Made by a program: the position numbers and the translations under genes. DNA of 64,000 nt from Rhodoligotrophos defluvii. Its GTDB lineage: Bacteria; Pseudomonadota; Alphaproteobacteria; Rhizobiales; Im1. The DNA is taken from positions 981,001-1,045,000 of the forward strand of contig NZ_SZZM01000001.1 in NCBI RefSeq assembly GCF_005281615.1. The letters run 5' to 3'. Below, one piece after another: positions 9,158 through 18,479 of this stretch (the first letter of the stretch is position 1; each line of letters begins with the position of its first letter). The notes under the pieces were generated by a model, which saw only the letters and a list, made by a program, of their open reading frames with translations, made no database searches and had not been told where the DNA came from.

Positions 9158-10465
9158 ATGACCGACTTCTCACCGCGCGAGATCGTTTCCGAGCTCGACC
9201 GCTATATCGTGGGCCAGCGCGATGCCAAGCGCGCCGTGGCCATCGCCCTGCGCAACCGCTGGCGGCGCCAGCAGCTGGAGGAAGGACTGCGAGAGGAGGT
9301 CCTGCCCAAGAACATCCTGATGATTGGCCCGACCGGCGTCGGCAAGACCGAGATCGCCCGGCGGCTCGCCAAGCTGGCCAATGCGCCCTTCATCAAGATC
9401 GAGGCCACGAAGTTCACGGAGGTGGGCTATGTGGGTCGCGACGTGGAACAGATCATCCGCGATCTCATGGAAGTGTCGATTGGCCTGGTGCGCCAGAAGC
9501 GGCGCAAGGAGGTGGAGGCTGCCGCACAGCTCCATGCGGAAGACCGGGTCCTCGATGCGCTCGTGGGCAAGAGCGCGACCGAGTCGACCCGCGATGCGTT
9601 CCGCCGCAAGCTCCGCGCCGGCGAGCTCGACGACAAGGAGGTGGAGATCCAGGTGCTCGACACCGGCGGCATGCCCTCCTTCGAGATCCCCGGCATGCCC
9701 GGCGCACAGATCGGCATGGTCAATCTCAGCGATATGCTCGGCAAGGCCTTCGGCCAGCGCACCAAGCCGCGGCGCATGACGGTGCGGGCGAGCTATGACG
9801 TGCTGATCGCGGAGGAATCCGACAAGCTTCTCGACCAGGACCAGATCACCCAGGAGGCCATCGCCCTGGCGGAGAACCACGGCATTGTGTTCCTGGACGA
9901 GCTGGACAAGGTCTGCGCCCGCTCGGGCGAGCGGATTGGCGGCGACGTCAGCCGCGAGGGCGTGCAGCGCGATCTGCTGCCGCTTCTGGAGGGTACGACC
10001 GTCGCCACCAAGTACGGCCCGGTGAAGAGCGATCACGTGCTGTTCATCGCATCCGGCGCCTTCCACATCGCCAAACCCTCGGACCTGCTGCCCGAGCTGC
10101 AGGGCCGGCTGCCGATCCGGGTGGAGCTCAACCCGCTCACCCGCGACGACTTCCGGCGGATCCTCACCGAGCCGGAAGCGAGCCTCATCCGCCAGTACAA
10201 GGCTCTGATGGCCACCGAAGGGGTAACGCTGAACTTCTCGGATAACGGCGTCGACGCACTGGCGGACCTCGCCGTCGAGATCAACTCGAGCGTCGAGAAT
10301 ATCGGGGCACGCCGGCTGCATACGGTGATGGAGCGGGTGCTCGATGAGATCAGCTTCGATGCCGGCGACAAATCGGGCGCCACGATCACGATCGATGCGG
10401 ATTACGTGCGCGAGCGCATCGGCGACCTGGCGAAGAACGCGGATTTATCCAAGTTCATCCTTTGA
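9158..10465 (+). CDS. hslU: ATP-dependent protease ATPase subunit HslU (ClpY)
   Basis: AAA+ unfoldase that feeds substrates to HslV. The protein has 435 residues, the normal size. Walker [10 protein letters not shown] is at residues 57-65, the pore motif GYVGRDVE at about 91-98, the variable I-domain in the middle, Walker [11 protein letters not shown], and the conserved C-terminus ending DLSKFIL that docks into HslV. The ATG at 9158 follows GAGAG. It lies 52 bp after hslV and overlaps the frame of the next gene. Confidence 0.97.
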   Translation: MTDFSPREIVSELDRYIVGQRDAKRAVAIALRNRWRRQQLEEGLREEVLPKNILMIGPTGVGKTEIARRLAKLANAPFIKIEATKFTEVGYVGRDVEQIIRDLMEVSIGLVRQKRRKEVEAAAQLHAEDRVLDALVGKSATESTRDAFRRKLRAGELDDKEVEIQVLDTGGMPSFEIPGMPGAQIGMVNLSDMLGKAFGQRTKPRRMTVRASYDVLIAEESDKLLDQDQITQEAIALAENHGIVFLDELDKVCARSGERIGGDVSREGVQRDLLPLLEGTTVATKYGPVKSDHVLFIASGAFHIAKPSDLLPELQGRLPIRVELNPLTRDDFRRILTEPEASLIRQYKALMATEGVTLNFSDNGVDALADLAVEINSSVENIGARRLHTVMERVLDEISFDAGDKSGATITIDADYVRERIGDLAKNADLSKFIL

Positions 10466-10482
10466 CGGCCGGGGGGAGGCGA

Positions 10483-10842
10483 ATGGAGGTTGAGGACTAC
10501 AACAGCTTCTGCGCCTCGCTTCCCCACAGCACCCACGTCGTGCAGTGGGGCGGCTCTCACGTCTGGAAGGTCGGCGGCAAGGTCTTCGCCGTCGCCGGCT
10601 GGGGCGATGGTCCGGAACTGGCCGTCACCTTCAAGTGCTCCGACATTGCCTATGACATCCTGAAGGAGCAGCCAGGCTTGCGGCCGGCACCCTACCTCGC
10701 CTCGCGCGGCATGAAATGGATCCAGCGCCGGACCGGCGAGTCCATGGATGATGCTGCGCTCCAGGACTATATCGCTGAGAGCCATCGGCTGGTGGCCGCA
10801 GGCCTGCCCAAGAGGGTGCAAAAGGAACTCGGCCTGCTGTGA
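10483..10842 (+). CDS. MmcQ/YjbR family DNA-binding-fold protein
   Basis: A 119-residue protein with the YjbR/MmcQ (double-wing, CyaY-like) fold, suggested by VQWGGSHVWKVGGKVFAVAGW, the central LAVTFKCSD strand and ending in HRLVAAGLPKRVQKEL. The ATG at 10483 is preceded by an excellent GGGGGAGG; a TTG at 10462 overlapping hslU is less likely. Function of the family is not established; the lectin-like or DNA-binding labels are only fold-based. Likely co-transcribed with hslVU. Confidence 0.85.
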   Translation: MEVEDYNSFCASLPHSTHVVQWGGSHVWKVGGKVFAVAGWGDGPELAVTFKCSDIAYDILKEQPGLRPAPYLASRGMKWIQRRTGESMDDAALQDYIAESHRLVAAGLPKRVQKELGLL

Positions 10843-10864
10843 CGGGCGCGAACCGCTACGCGCG

Positions 10865-11221
10865 TCACCCGCTGCCGCGCAGCTGCTGCAAGAGGCTGTC
10901 CAGCTGCTCCTCACTCAGCGTACTGATCCGTTCGGCCAGGAGGTTGGCGAGCTCCGTGGCCTTGGGGGAAAGCCCGCCCGTATCGATCACCGCCCGTGGC
11001 TTGGAAATATGCGCGAGCCGGATCAGCTCCTCCGCGTCATCCCAGATGACGTTGAGATAGGCGATGATCCGCTGCAGCAACGGCCAGCTAGGCTGCCCGC
11101 GCTTGCCGTGCTCGAGCGCGGAGAGATAGGCGGCCGAAACGCCGATCCCGGCCGCCATCTCCTTAAGCGCTATCCCGCGGGCGGCGCGTAGCTCGCGCAG
11201 TCTCTGGCCGAACGGTGTCAT
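10865..11221 (-). CDS. XRE-family helix-turn-helix regulator
   Basis: A 118-residue transcriptional regulator. The Cro/C1-type helix-turn-helix is at residues 4-60: FGQRLRELRAARGIALKEMAAGIGVSAAYLSALEHGKRGQPS. The C-terminal part (ELANLLAERISTLSEEQLDSLLQQL) is helical and probably dimerises. The ATG at 11221 overlaps the stop of the smr gene as ATGA, so it is the last gene of the timA-mltA-smr run. Similar regulators occur beside smr in other Rhizobiales; the target is unknown. Confidence 0.88.
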   Translation of the reverse strand: MTPFGQRLRELRAARGIALKEMAAGIGVSAAYLSALEHGKRGQPSWPLLQRIIAYLNVIWDDAEELIRLAHISKPRAVIDTGGLSPKATELANLLAERISTLSEEQLDSLLQQLRGSG

Positions 11222-11850
11222 GGGCGGCGATCGGGGTTCTTGCGCAAGCGCACATAGAGCGCACCGCCGCCGCCATGCTTGGGATGCGCCGGCTGAAAGC
11301 CCGAAACGATGCGGCGGAACTGCGGCTCGTTCAGCCATTCCGGCACGGCACGGCGCAGGCGCCCGGCCCGCTCTGGCGTGTCATAGGGGTCGAGCCCATG
11401 CAGCATGTGCCGGGCAAGCGGGGCTGAACCCTTCCCGGTGATTACGATCACGAAGCGGTTGCCTCGCTCATAGGCTTGGCTGAGATAGGCAAAAAGCCGC
11501 ACCCGTGCGGTCTCGGCGCTTTCACCGTGGAGATCGATTCGCGCTTCAATGGCGATTTGGCCGCGCAGCAGTCTTTGGCTGGTACGCCGGTCGATACCGG
11601 TGAGCGGTGGCAATTTGGGGGCTTGCGTCGCCGGCACCCGGGCCACTGACGCCTTGCGTGTCGCAGCCGCAGTGTCACGGGCGCGCCGCCGCGGCTCCGA
11701 ATGCTTCGGCGGCTCCTGGGCCGGATCGCTGGTGCTGATGGAAGTCGACGATCGGGCACGCTTGTGCAGTGGCGTCACGCTTTCCGTGACCTTCAGCCAA
11801 AGCTCCATGTCCGGAACCTTGGCACCCTGCTTCCGCCGCCGCCCGTCCAT
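11218..11850 (-). CDS. Smr/MutS2 C-terminal domain protein
   Basis: A 210-residue protein with a basic, low-complexity N-terminal half and a C-terminal Smr domain, a putative nuclease domain. Domain marks: IDLHGESAETARVRLFAYL near residue 115, then FVIVITGKGS, and ALYVRLRKN at the end. The ATG at 11850 lies 5 bp past the mltA stop; a TTG at 11859 overlapping that stop is the alternative. Linkage to mltA and timA is common in alphaproteobacteria, but the cellular role is unknown. Confidence 0.88.
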   Translation of the reverse strand: MDGRRRKQGAKVPDMELWLKVTESVTPLHKRARSSTSISTSDPAQEPPKHSEPRRRARDTAAATRKASVARVPATQAPKLPPLTGIDRRTSQRLLRGQIAIEARIDLHGESAETARVRLFAYLSQAYERGNRFVIVITGKGSAPLARHMLHGLDPYDTPERAGRLRRAVPEWLNEPQFRRIVSGFQPAHPKHGGGGALYVRLRKNPDRRP

Positions 11851-11855
11851 GGCCG

Positions 11856-13085
11856 TCAACGCGCAAGTCGCGCGGCGACCGCATGGGGCACGAGGATGGT
11901 CATCCGCCCGGGGCTTTGCATCAGCCCGGCAATTTGGGCCGCGCGCGGCCCCGCGCCCCAGAACACGTCGCCTCGCACTTGGCCCTTGATCGCCGTGCCC
12001 GTGTCCTGCGCCACCATCAGCCGGCGCATGGGCACGAGCGCGCCTTGCGACCCTGCAGGCACTGCAACGTCCAGCCAAATGGGCGTGCCGAGTGCGTAAT
12101 AGCTGCGGTCGACCGCAAGGCTGCGCTCCGGCGTGAGCTGCACCTGCTGGGCACCCGGCGGCCCGAGGTCGGGCCGGTCGAACTCGACCTTGCGGAAGAA
12201 GATGAAGGACTTGTTCTGCCACATGAGCGCCCGGGCCTGATCGGGATGCCGGGCCAGCCAGTCCAGAATGCTCTGCATGGACACCTGGTCACGGGCAAGC
12301 TCCCCCCGTTCGACCAGCACCCGTCCGATCGGCGTATAGGGATGCCCGGACTTCGCGGCGAAACCCACCCGCATCACCTGGCCGTCGGCCAAGCGCACCC
12401 GCCCCGATCCCTGCACATGGATGAAGAAGGCATCTGCCCAGCTCTTCAGCCAGACCAGCTCCAGGCCGCGGCCTTTCAGCGCGCCCTGCTCGATTTCCTG
12501 TCGTGTCCAGTAAGGCCGCGCCTGGCCGTTCACCCGACGGCCATAGCGCACGCCGATCCGCTTCTCCGTCGCCGCATCGAACGCAACGAGATCGGCCGGC
12601 TTGCCATAGAGCGGCACCACATAGGGACCGCCTGGCTTGAGCGAGCCTTCCACCTCCGGCTCGAAATAGCCGGTGAACAGGCTTGTGCCATTGGCCGGCA
12701 GCTTCACCGTGAAGGGTATGAAATGCTTTTCGAAGAAGGCGCGCGCCTGCGCGGGAGACAGCGCCGCCCCTGCAGCCAGAGCGGTCTTGCAAACGGGCAG
12801 CCAATCCTTCCAGCGTCCCGCAAATTTGGGCGAACCCGCAAATCCGCGGCCCGTGTCGACGAGTTCCCGGCATGACAGCCTGAAGGCAGCAAAGGCCTCC
12901 GCATGGTCATCGGCAGCCCAGCCCGGCATGCTGGCATAATCCACGGGCGTGAGTGTCTTGGCTTCAATGGTCTCCATGGACCACCATGCGAAAAAGGCGA
13001 GAAGAGAGAACAGGGCGAGCGCCGCTTGGCGCCCGTAACGCCTGTTCGGCCTCCCGCACGAGCAACTCGGTACGGTCACAGGCAT
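11856..13085 (-). CDS. mltA: Membrane-bound lytic murein transglycosylase A
   Basis: Cleaves the glycan strands of peptidoglycan with formation of anhydromuropeptides. The protein (409 residues from ATG 13085) has an N-terminal hydrophobic segment (ALALFSLLAFFAWW, about residues 22-35), then the MltA beta-barrel region (TGYFEPEVEGS, PYVVPLYGKP) and the C-terminal 3D-like catalytic region with VAQDTGTAIKGQVRGDVFWG, whose Asp residues are catalytic in E. coli MltA. No clear lipobox is seen. An upstream start at 13118 is possible. Confidence 0.93.
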   Translation of the reverse strand: MPVTVPSCSCGRPNRRYGRQAALALFSLLAFFAWWSMETIEAKTLTPVDYASMPGWAADDHAEAFAAFRLSCRELVDTGRGFAGSPKFAGRWKDWLPVCKTALAAGAALSPAQARAFFEKHFIPFTVKLPANGTSLFTGYFEPEVEGSLKPGGPYVVPLYGKPADLVAFDAATEKRIGVRYGRRVNGQARPYWTRQEIEQGALKGRGLELVWLKSWADAFFIHVQGSGRVRLADGQVMRVGFAAKSGHPYTPIGRVLVERGELARDQVSMQSILDWLARHPDQARALMWQNKSFIFFRKVEFDRPDLGPPGAQQVQLTPERSLAVDRSYYALGTPIWLDVAVPAGSQGALVPMRRLMVAQDTGTAIKGQVRGDVFWGAGPRAAQIAGLMQSPGRMTILVPHAVAARLAR

Positions 13086-13143
13086 CGACAGAACAGATCT
13101 CTTATATGTACCCCTCACGCCCGGCGCAGCATGCCTCCAAGCG

Positions 13144-13164
13144 TGTTCGGCGTGAAGCCGAACA
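13144..13164. repeat. Perfect hairpin between timA and mltA (distal)
   Basis: TGTTCGGC at 13144-13151 pairs with GCCGAACA at 13157-13164 around a 5-nt loop. It lies in the minus-strand gap between the timA stop and the mltA start. No T-run follows on either strand, so it is an RNA processing or stability hairpin or a protein site rather than a typical terminator. Confidence 0.7.
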
Positions 13165-13210
13165 ATCTCTTCACTGCCTAGCCCAGGTTGGTTAAGGATG
13201 GGTGCCCATC

Positions 13211-13231
13211 GCCGCCGCGCTCAGCGGCGGC
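13211..13231. repeat. Perfect GC hairpin just after the timA stop
   Basis: GCCGCCGC at 13211-13218 pairs with GCGGCGGC at 13224-13231 around a 5-nt loop, 4 bp past the timA stop on the minus strand. It may protect the timA 3' end or attenuate transcription into mltA. It lacks a T-run. Confidence 0.7.
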
Positions 13232-13235
13232 CAGC

Positions 13236-13973
13236 TCACGCCGAGGGTGCCTCGGTCGCAACCAGGCTCCAATTGGGATCCCGCGATTTCACGTCGCGCG
13301 AGAATGTCCACACGTCCACGACATCGCGGATCTTCTTGGGATCGCCGTCCACCACATCCCCGGCCCGGTTCTTGATCGTGGTGATCAGCTGGCTCGCGAA
13401 CCTTACGGTCACCGAGGCCTGGCGGCCGACCAGCCGTGCATCGGTGATGGTGGCCTGATCTATGCCGACAAAGGTGGTCTCGTTCACCAGCCCTTCGCGC
13501 TCTCTCTCGTCGAGGGCGGCACTGAACCCGTCGAACACGTCCTTGCTCAGCAGGTTGCGCAGCGTGAGCCGGTCGCCTTCGGCGAAGGCCACCACGATCA
13601 TCTCGTAAGCAGCCCGAGCTCCTTCGAGAAAGCCTTTCGGTGTGAAACTCGCGTCAGCCCGGGCGATAGCGTCCAGTCCCGCCGCTGCGGCAGAGCCTTC
13701 CTCCGCATAACCCTTCCAGACCGCTGCCTTCTCTTCGTTCTGCATCACCGCCACCGGCTCGCTCGGCCGCCCATCGCGCTGAGGCAGGGTGACCACCTTG
13801 CCATCTTGGGTGGCCGCCGGGGCCTTCGCCCGGTCCCGTTCGGTTCGGGCGAACGGATCGACCGGCGGGCGCTCGTTGCCGGTACGGCGGCCCAAGACGC
13901 TACGCAGCCGTAAAAAAATCACCACGGCGACGCCAAGCAGCAGAAGGTTGAGTGGGTCAAAGGCTTCATTCAT
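13236..13973 (-). CDS. timA: Tim44/TimA family inner-membrane-anchored protein
   Basis: A 245-residue protein with one N-terminal hydrophobic segment (LLLLGVAVVIFL, residues 10-21), a charged linker, and a C-terminal Tim44-like domain (about residues 100-240) shown by FLEGARAAYEMIVVAFAEGDRLTLRNLLS and VVDVWTFSRDVKSRDPNWSLVAT. Tim44 is part of the mitochondrial import motor; the alphaproteobacterial homologue is membrane attached and of uncertain role. Divergent from fxsA-secB, in keeping with the conserved neighbourhood. Confidence 0.92.
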   Translation of the reverse strand: MNEAFDPLNLLLLGVAVVIFLRLRSVLGRRTGNERPPVDPFARTERDRAKAPAATQDGKVVTLPQRDGRPSEPVAVMQNEEKAAVWKGYAEEGSAAAAGLDAIARADASFTPKGFLEGARAAYEMIVVAFAEGDRLTLRNLLSKDVFDGFSAALDEREREGLVNETTFVGIDQATITDARLVGRQASVTVRFASQLITTIKNRAGDVVDGDPKKIRDVVDVWTFSRDVKSRDPNWSLVATEAPSA

Positions 13974-14048
13974 GTGGTGATCCGGCCCATCCGGTCCTTG
14001 GGGTCAAACGCCGTCACGGTGAGTTGGCCTACAGTCGTAACGGACATA

Positions 14049-14077
14049 TTGCGTGGTCCTACTCACGACAAGATATA
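14049..14077 (+). promoter_or_regulatory. Putative promoter for fxsA
   Basis: TTGCGT at 14049-14054 and GATATA at 14072-14077 with a 17-bp spacer, in the 209-bp timA/fxsA divergent gap. The -10 box is identical to the one proposed for ffs. It implies a leader of about 105 nt. On the other strand TTGTCG and TATGTC, also 17 bp apart, overlap it and could serve timA. Confidence 0.4.
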
Positions 14078-14188
14078 AGACATCTAAAGACGCGTCCAAC
14101 GGCCATGGTCCCGGTTGGTCAATTTTAATGCGATTATTCGGCTGGCGGGCGCGACCGGCATCGACTTAAAAGCCCGAGGGCATTGCAT

Positions 14189-14758
14189 TTGCGCTTCATC
14201 ATCCTTCTCGTCCTCCTCGCCCTTCCGCTGCTCGAGATCGCGGTATTCATCAAGGTCGGCGAATGGCTGGGGGCTCCGCTGACCATCCTGCTTGTCGTGC
14301 TGTCGGCGGTCGTCGGCCTTTGGATCGTGAGATTGCAGGGCTTTTCCCTGCTGACCAAAGCGCGGGATTCCCTCAGGCAGAACGCAATGCCGGTCGGCTC
14401 CGTCGTCCATGGCGCGTTCCTCGTCGTGGCTGGCATCCTGCTGGCCATTCCGGGCTTTCTCACCGACCTCGTCGCCTTCGCCCTTCTCATTCCTCCCGTG
14501 CGCGTCATGATTGCTCGCATTATTCTCGAAAAGGTGCGACGATCCGCCAACGTTTCGATCCACGTGGGTGGCAATGGAATGCGCGGCGGCGCAGGGCCGT
14601 TCCGTTCTGACCACCGCACCACCGGTGAGGGTCCCGTCATTGAGGGGGAACTCGTCGAGGATCTGACCCCGCCCGAGCCCAACGCGCCGGGCGGCAGCAG
14701 TGGCTCAGGCGGCAGTCCCCCGGGCGGTCAGCGGCCGCCCTCGCCGTGGCGAGGATAA
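14189..14758 (+). CDS. fxsA: FxsA family membrane protein
   Basis: An FxsA homologue (in E. coli, overexpression relieves phage T7 exclusion by F). Hydrophobic segments lie near residues 2-20, 27-47 and 72-100 (FIILLVLLALPLLEIAVFI; LTILLVVLSAVVGLWIV; GAFLVVAGILLAIPGFLTDLVAFALLI), followed by a Gly/Pro-rich cytoplasmic tail. TTG at 14189 (MRFIILL, GAGG 9 nt upstream, as in E. coli FxsA MRW) is preferred over TTG at 14183, whose spacing is only 3 nt. The gene precedes secB by 95 bp. Confidence 0.9.
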   Translation: MRFIILLVLLALPLLEIAVFIKVGEWLGAPLTILLVVLSAVVGLWIVRLQGFSLLTKARDSLRQNAMPVGSVVHGAFLVVAGILLAIPGFLTDLVAFALLIPPVRVMIARIILEKVRRSANVSIHVGGNGMRGGAGPFRSDHRTTGEGPVIEGELVEDLTPPEPNAPGGSSGSGGSPPGGQRPPSPWRG

Positions 14759-14853
14759 CTCGGCGCGTTGTCTGCCCCGTGCCTTGCAGCCGCCCAAGAA
14801 CCATGTTAGCCCAGCGGCCGTAAGGCGCCTCAACCGGATATGGATCGAACATT

Positions 14854-15387
14854 ATGGCCGACAACTCAAACACGAATGGCAATGGCGGGGCAGGCAGTAT
14901 CCCCGGCGCCGGCCAGCCAGGCGGCGCAGCAGCGCAGAAGCCGTCGATGCGGGTGCTCGCCCAATATCTCAAGGACCTCTCCTTCGAGAACCCCAACGCG
15001 CCGCAATCGTTGTCCGGCCAGCTCGCCCAACCCAAGATCGATATTGCTGTCCATGTGAACGCCAGGACCCTCGCGCCCACCGACTACGAGGTGGAGATCC
15101 ATCTCGAGGCGAAGGCCACCGGCACTGATACAGTCGTGTTCCAGGCGGAGATGCTCTATGCCGGCATCTTCCGCCTCGAGGGCATACCGCAGGAAATGCT
15201 GCATCCGGTGGTGCTGATCGAATGCCCGCGCATGCTCTTCCCCTTCGCCCGCCAGATCTTGGCGGATGCAACGCGCAATGGCGGTTTCCCGCCGCTCATG
15301 CTCGACCCGATCGACTTCGCCGCCATGTACCAGCAGCGCATCGAGCAGGAGCAGCAGGCGAGCGCCACGGGTGTGGCCCGGGCCTGA
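14854..15387 (+). CDS. secB: Protein-export chaperone SecB
   Basis: A homotetrameric chaperone that keeps precursors unfolded for SecA. The 177-residue protein has a long Gly/Ala/Asn-rich N-terminus, then the SecB fold: QYLKDLSFENPNAP, DYEVEIHLEAKA, VFQAEMLYAGIFRLEGIP and the conserved PRMLFPFARQILADATRNGGFPPLMLDPIDF. Converges on purN with only 6 bp between stops. Confidence 0.96.
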   Translation: MADNSNTNGNGGAGSIPGAGQPGGAAAQKPSMRVLAQYLKDLSFENPNAPQSLSGQLAQPKIDIAVHVNARTLAPTDYEVEIHLEAKATGTDTVVFQAEMLYAGIFRLEGIPQEMLHPVVLIECPRMLFPFARQILADATRNGGFPPLMLDPIDFAAMYQQRIEQEQQASATGVARA

Positions 15388-15393
15388 AGCCTC

Positions 15394-16047
15394 TCAGGGC
15401 ATAGGCGAGAACAGCGCCGGCCCCGCGCGATCCGCCATGCCCGCATAGCGGATCTCATCCCCAGCGACCGTCACTTGGCCCGAAGCGACCAGCCGCAGGG
15501 CAAAGGGATAGAGCACATGCTCCGCCGCCAGCACGCGCGCGGCCAGCGAGGCTTCGTCGTCCCCCGCCACCACGGGCACCGCCGCCTGTGCGATGATCGG
15601 GCCGGTGTCGACCGCCTTGCGCACGTAGTGCACGGTGCAGCCGGTGATGCGGCCGCCATCCGCCAGCACGCGCCGGTGGGTGTCGAGGCCGGGATAGGCC
15701 GGCAGCAGCGCCGGATGAATATTGATCATCCGATTATGCCAGGCATCGACGAAGCCGTCTGACAGGACGCGCAGGTAGCCGGCCATGCAGACGAACTCGA
15801 CCCCCGCCGCGCGCAAAGCCTCATCCATGGTCCGATCGAAGGCCTCGCGGCTTTCCGCCAGCTTGTGGTCCAGCGCCCGGACCGGAATGCCCGCTGCCCG
15901 CGCCCGGTCGAGCCCTGCCGCCTGTGGCCGGTTCGAGATCACCAGCACGATCTCGGCGGGATAGTCCGGGGCTCTTGCGGCGTCGATCAGCGCAGCAAGG
16001 TTGCTGCCCCGGCCGGAAATGAGAACACCCACGCGCAGCTTGCTCAC
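15394..16047 (-). CDS. purN: Phosphoribosylglycinamide formyltransferase PurN
   Basis: Transfers a formyl group from 10-formyl-THF to GAR in purine synthesis. GTG at 16047 gives 217 residues starting MSKLRVGVLISGRGSNLAALI, the family N-terminus, with GGAG 9 nt upstream. Catalytic residues are in the NIHPALLPAYPGLDTHRR segment (Asn, His) and in VDTGPII (Asp). It starts a few bases past the purM stop, so the two form an operon. Extension upstream to 16176 is purM sequence in another frame. Confidence 0.95.
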   Translation of the reverse strand: MSKLRVGVLISGRGSNLAALIDAARAPDYPAEIVLVISNRPQAAGLDRARAAGIPVRALDHKLAESREAFDRTMDEALRAAGVEFVCMAGYLRVLSDGFVDAWHNRMINIHPALLPAYPGLDTHRRVLADGGRITGCTVHYVRKAVDTGPIIAQAAVPVVAGDDEASLAARVLAAEHVLYPFALRLVASGQVTVAGDEIRYAGMADRAGPALFSPMP

Positions 16048-16051
16048 CGGA

Positions 16052-17140
16052 TCAGGCTCCACGCCGCAGCTGCCCGCGATACCGCACCCGCTCTCCGCTC
16101 CCCTGCGCCTCGATCCGGCCGATCGCGAACACGGTCTCCCCCGCCGCGCGCAGCCGGGCCGCAATATCGCCCGCATCCTCCGCCGAGGTCACCACCACCA
16201 TGCCGATACCGCAGTTGAAGGTGCGCAGCATCTCCTCTGGCGCGATCGCGCCGAGATCGGCGAGCCAGTGGAACAGCGGCGGCATGTCGAAAGTGTTCAG
16301 ATCGAAGGCGGCCGCCGTGCCATCGGGCAGCACTCGCGGCACGTTCTCGGTAAGGCCGCCGCCGGTGATATGGGCAATCGCCTTGATCGCGCTCGAATGG
16401 CGCAGGCAGGCCAGAAGGCTCGGCACATAGATCCGGGTCGGCGCCAGCAGCGCCTCTCCCAGCGACAGCTCCGGCGCGAATGGTGCCGGGGCAGCGTAGG
16501 CGAGCTTGTGGTCCGAAACGAGGCGCCGGATCAGCGAATAGCCGTTGGAATGGGCACCGGACGAGGCGAGCCCGAGGATCACATCGCCAACGGCGACGTC
16601 GCCGCGTGGCAACAGCCGGTCGCGCTCGACCACGCCCACCGCAAAGCCCGCGAGGTCGTAATCGCCCGCCGCGTACATGCCTGGCATCTCCGCCGTTTCA
16701 CCGCCGATCAGCGCAGCGCCCGCCTGGCGGCATCCTTCGCCGATGCCGGCGATCACCGCCCGCGCCGCATCAACCTCCAGCCGCCCGGTCGCGAAATAGT
16801 CGAGAAAGAAGATGGGCTCGGCGCCCTGGACGATCAGATCGTTCACGCACATGGCAACGAGATCGATGCCGATGGTCTCATGGCGGCCACTTTCTATGGC
16901 GACTTTGAGCTTGGTGCCCACGCCGTCATTGGCGGCGACCAGCAGCGGGTCGCGGTAATTGAGCGCCTTCAGGTCGAACACACCACCGAAGCCGCCCAGA
17001 GCCGCATCGGCGCCGGGTCGTGCCGTGGCCCGCGCGATCGGCTTTATGGCTTCCACCAAAGCGTTGCCCGCATTGATATCGACGCCGGCATCGCTATAGG
17101 TGTATCCATTAGGCCTTGCGGCCGGTGGCTCTACGGTCAT
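16052..17140 (-). CDS. purM: Phosphoribosylformylglycinamidine cyclo-ligase PurM
   Basis: ATP-dependent ring closure forming AIR, the fifth step of purine synthesis. The 362-residue protein shows [19 protein letters not shown], the ATP-binding region with [40 protein letters not shown] and [16 protein letters not shown]. The ATG at 17140 ([15 protein letters not shown]) is chosen; the 24 codons upstream look non-coding. Divergent from the DUF2066 gene with a 94-bp gap. Confidence 0.96.
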   Translation of the reverse strand: MTVEPPAARPNGYTYSDAGVDINAGNALVEAIKPIARATARPGADAALGGFGGVFDLKALNYRDPLLVAANDGVGTKLKVAIESGRHETIGIDLVAMCVNDLIVQGAEPIFFLDYFATGRLEVDAARAVIAGIGEGCRQAGAALIGGETAEMPGMYAAGDYDLAGFAVGVVERDRLLPRGDVAVGDVILGLASSGAHSNGYSLIRRLVSDHKLAYAAPAPFAPELSLGEALLAPTRIYVPSLLACLRHSSAIKAIAHITGGGLTENVPRVLPDGTAAAFDLNTFDMPPLFHWLADLGAIAPEEMLRTFNCGIGMVVVTSAEDAGDIAARLRAAGETVFAIGRIEAQGSGERVRYRGQLRRGA

Positions 17141-17234
17141 AAGGGGCAAACGCTCCGTTGCGCGATCGAGGTTTACGATTAACGCGAGAACAAGCAGAAA
17201 AGCGGGCGGCACACAAGTCGTCCAGTGCTCAGGG

Positions 17235-18392
17235 ATGAAGGTTCTTCAGTCGATGATCGCTCATTCACGCCCGTCCCGGCTCGCCGGCGTACTCATATGG
17301 CTCCGGCGAGCCCCGATCGGGAGCTGGACTGGTGTGCTGATGCTCGCCCTGTTCTGCGCGCTCGCGGTGCCCGGCAGCCCCGGTGCCGCCGCCGATCCCT
17401 TCACCGTATCCAATATCGAGGTGGACGTCACCGCGAAGGATCCGCAGCAGGCCAAGCTGAAGGCCATCAGCGAGGCGCAGGTCAAGGCCTTTCACGAGCT
17501 GATCGAGCGGATAGCCCCACCGGAGCAGGCGGCGCGGCTTGCCTCGCTGGACGCGGCGCGCATCGGTCGCATGATGTCCAGCATGTCGGTCCAGAAGGAG
17601 CAGACCGGACCCAACCGCTATATCGCCACGCTGACCATCAGCTTCCTTCCCGACAAGATACGCGAGCTGCTCGATCGCCGCGGGGTGGAGTTCACCGAGA
17701 CCCAGGCACCGCCCACGACGATTCTTCCGGTCTGGATCGGACGGGATGGTCCGGTGCTGTGGACGAACGACAATCCCTGGCTGGCCGCCTGGCGGAAAAT
17801 GGACCTGCGCAACGGGGTCGCCCCGGTCGTCCTGCCCCTTGGCGATGCGGCGGATGCAGCCGCCGTGACGGCCGAGAAGGCCCTGTCGAGCGACCCCGCC
17901 GCCTTTGATGCCGTCGCCGTGCGCTATCGGACGGAAACCGTGCTCACCGCCACCGCCGAGCAGACCGCCATGAATGCGGTGCGCGTCACTGCCAACGGCC
18001 TCACCTCGGCGGGTCCGGTGTCGTTCGACCAGACCTACAATATCGCCGACGGAAACCTGGACGGCACCCTGGCCACCGCGGCCGCGGCCGTGTTCGGCAG
18101 CATTCAGCAGCAATGGAAGTCGGTGGCCGCTCAACGCTACGAGCCGCCGGTGCAGACCCAGAAGATCCGCTTGGCGGTCCCCTTCACCTCGCTGGCGGAA
18201 TGGACGGCCATCCGTGGGCGCCTGCTCTCCACGCCCGGCATTGCCAATATCGATGTCGAGTCGCTGTCCGGCACGGGCGCCATTACCACAATGGAATTCC
18301 AGCAAAGTGTCCCCCAGCTGCAGCAGCACCTTGCGAGAAGCGGCTTCATACTCTCGCCGGTTGGTGATACTTGGGTGTTGCAGACCCGCTGA
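17235..18392 (+). CDS. DUF2066 domain secreted protein
   Basis: A 385-residue protein of the DUF2066 family. The N-terminus holds a hydrophobic segment ([21 protein letters not shown], about residues 34-54) followed by [33 protein letters not shown], the domain start. The C-terminal half contains [42 protein letters not shown] 17235 follows AGGG closely. The gene heads a run leading to a phospholipid synthase, a PerM transporter and HdaA, an arrangement seen in many alphaproteobacteria. Molecular function is unknown; an envelope location is inferred. Confidence 0.85.
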   Translation: MKVLQSMIAHSRPSRLAGVLIWLRRAPIGSWTGVLMLALFCALAVPGSPGAAADPFTVSNIEVDVTAKDPQQAKLKAISEAQVKAFHELIERIAPPEQAARLASLDAARIGRMMSSMSVQKEQTGPNRYIATLTISFLPDKIRELLDRRGVEFTETQAPPTTILPVWIGRDGPVLWTNDNPWLAAWRKMDLRNGVAPVVLPLGDAADAAAVTAEKALSSDPAAFDAVAVRYRTETVLTATAEQTAMNAVRVTANGLTSAGPVSFDQTYNIADGNLDGTLATAAAAVFGSIQQQWKSVAAQRYEPPVQTQKIRLAVPFTSLAEWTAIRGRLLSTPGIANIDVESLSGTGAITTMEFQQSVPQLQQHLARSGFILSPVGDTWVLQTR

Positions 18393-18479
18393 GGCCATGG
18401 TCGCGAGAGGAAGGAGCCCGGCATTCAGCACCGACCAGGCCCTCACCTACACCAGCGCGGAGAGCCGTTCGGGGAGCGT

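Noticed and set aside
9170-10321. 383-codon minus-strand frame over hslU
   Set aside because: Shadow frame; HslU motifs are complete on the plus strand.
16001-17182. Long plus-strand frame over purM and purN
   Set aside because: Shadow of purM; composition is random-like and no start site or family is seen.
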